Origin: Acidimicrobiaceae bacterium
GTDB lineage: Bacteria; Actinomycetota; Acidimicrobiia; Acidimicrobiales; Palsa-688
Direction: 5' to 3'
Assembly (NCBI GenBank): GCA_027334785.1
Contig: DAHWQF010000280.1
Coordinates: 1 to 5,053, forward strand
Length of the DNA: 5,053 nucleotides
Under the pieces are notes generated by a model that did not search any database, was not told where the DNA came from, and saw nothing but the letters and a program-made list of their open reading frames with translations. Shown here one piece after another: positions 4,700 to 5,053 of this stretch. Both the position numbers and the translations under genes were made by a program. Position 1 is the first letter of the stretch, and every line of letters starts with the position of its first letter.

Positions 4700-5053
4700 C
4701 AGTTGCGACAGCGTGGGCCAAGTCCGAAGAGTCCCCAGCCACCTGGCAAGCTCATCGCTACCTGGCCTTGGGCACCTGCCCGCCCCAACGCACCGGTCGT
4801 CGCAAGCACGGTCTTCCTGGCCACAGTCGATGTCGGCCTGGCCCGCATAGTCCTGCACGGCCGGGTCGCCTACTGCACCGACGAGGCGATGCCGTCCGAG
4901 CTCGCTGATTGGGACCCTCCCGGCCACCCCGAGCGCGGTGGCGAGTTCCTCCCTGTCTGGATTGGACGACCAGGGCGCGGTGAGCCTCCACGTCGTCGCT
5001 TTTGCTCGGCCCGGTCACCTCGCCACCAACTTGGCCGGGGCCATCGCGACCTC
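4700..5053 (+). pseudogene. DUF1990-family pseudogene, split over three frames, cut by the window end
   Basis: Three consecutive pieces in three plus-strand frames line up in the order of a DUF1990 domain. Piece one (about 4700-4770) ends in ATWQAHRYLALG, like the family's W..HR segment. Piece two (about 4769-4955) reads WAPARPNAPVVASTVFLATV, then DVGLARIVLHGRVAYCTDEA, and reaches PPGHPERGGEF; the spacing from the RV.Y..DE block to PGHPERGEE equals that of the family. Piece three (about 4959-5053) reads LDDQGAVSLHVVAFARPGHL and then ATNLAGAIAT, like the family's 'AFSRP...LARLAGP' end. Each change of frame fits one extra base (or two lost), near 4762-4774 and 4950-4962. The stretch between DE and PGHP is also diverged, since the usual FGFAYGTL is not seen. 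DUF1990 proteins are small actinobacterial proteins of unknown role. Sequencing indels could give the same picture. Confidence 0.55.

Larger units (their letters stand above)
4298..4700. other. Mostly non-coding region downstream of the operon with one gene fragment and tandem repeats
   Basis: No complete gene is visible. The region contains an orphan coding fragment (4330-4470), then tandem repeats (4467-4530), then sequence to about 4700 in which I recognise nothing. GGGCCGGCCC at about 4312-4321 is a palindrome but lacks a loop and a T-run, so I do not call a terminator for the operon. Confidence 0.5.

Noticed and set aside
4365..5018. Several minus-strand open frames over the right end
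   Set aside because: They are shadows of the DUF1990 remnant and repeats; none has a recognisable motif.

Overview
The window looks like actinobacterial DNA, and I suspect an uncultured Acidimicrobiia-like lineage. This rests on three things: high G+C in most coding stretches, a Ser/His (S26B-type) signal peptidase, and a secreted protein with a Thr/Pro/Lys linker followed by 'GYWL...G.VF.YG'-type motifs that are common in secreted Acidimicrobiia proteins. No marker gene fixes the taxon.

Left part (1-3077) reads on the minus strand. It holds a signal peptidase I gene (2290-2949), a 306-residue exported protein (667-1587) and, just downstream, the frameshifted remnant of another probable extracellular protein (361-652). 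About 700 bases between the peptidase and the exported protein, and the first 360 bases of the window, hold no gene I can support.

Boundary (3078-3122). The minus strand carries the 3' half of a tRNA-Arg(ACG): most of the anticodon arm, the variable loop, the T arm, the acceptor strand and the discriminator. The 5' half is missing. This is the classic scar of an integrated element whose attachment site is the 3' half of a tRNA gene. With this orientation the element should lie at higher coordinates and the older chromosome at lower coordinates.

Right part (3123-5053) would then be the end of the element. It opens with about 300 non-coding bases rich in inverted repeats. A tight two-gene plus-strand operon follows: a DUF6932-like protein with a nucleotidyltransferase-style GS...DxD motif (3423-3860) and an XRE/HigA-like DNA-binding protein (3857-4297), overlapping by ATGA. 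A small palindrome sits over the likely -10 region, next to an apparently leaderless GTG start. The pair has the layout of a toxin-antitoxin or element-maintenance module, and it is the most interesting system here. Downstream come an orphan coding fragment (4330-4470), two adjacent sets of tandem repeats (4467-4530) and a DUF1990-family pseudogene split over three frames that runs off the window end (about 4700-5053).

The overall picture is an integration boundary next to a secretion-related chromosomal region. An intact two-gene module lies inside the boundary and decayed genes flank both sides. No integrase, transposase, intact RNA gene or CRISPR array is visible.
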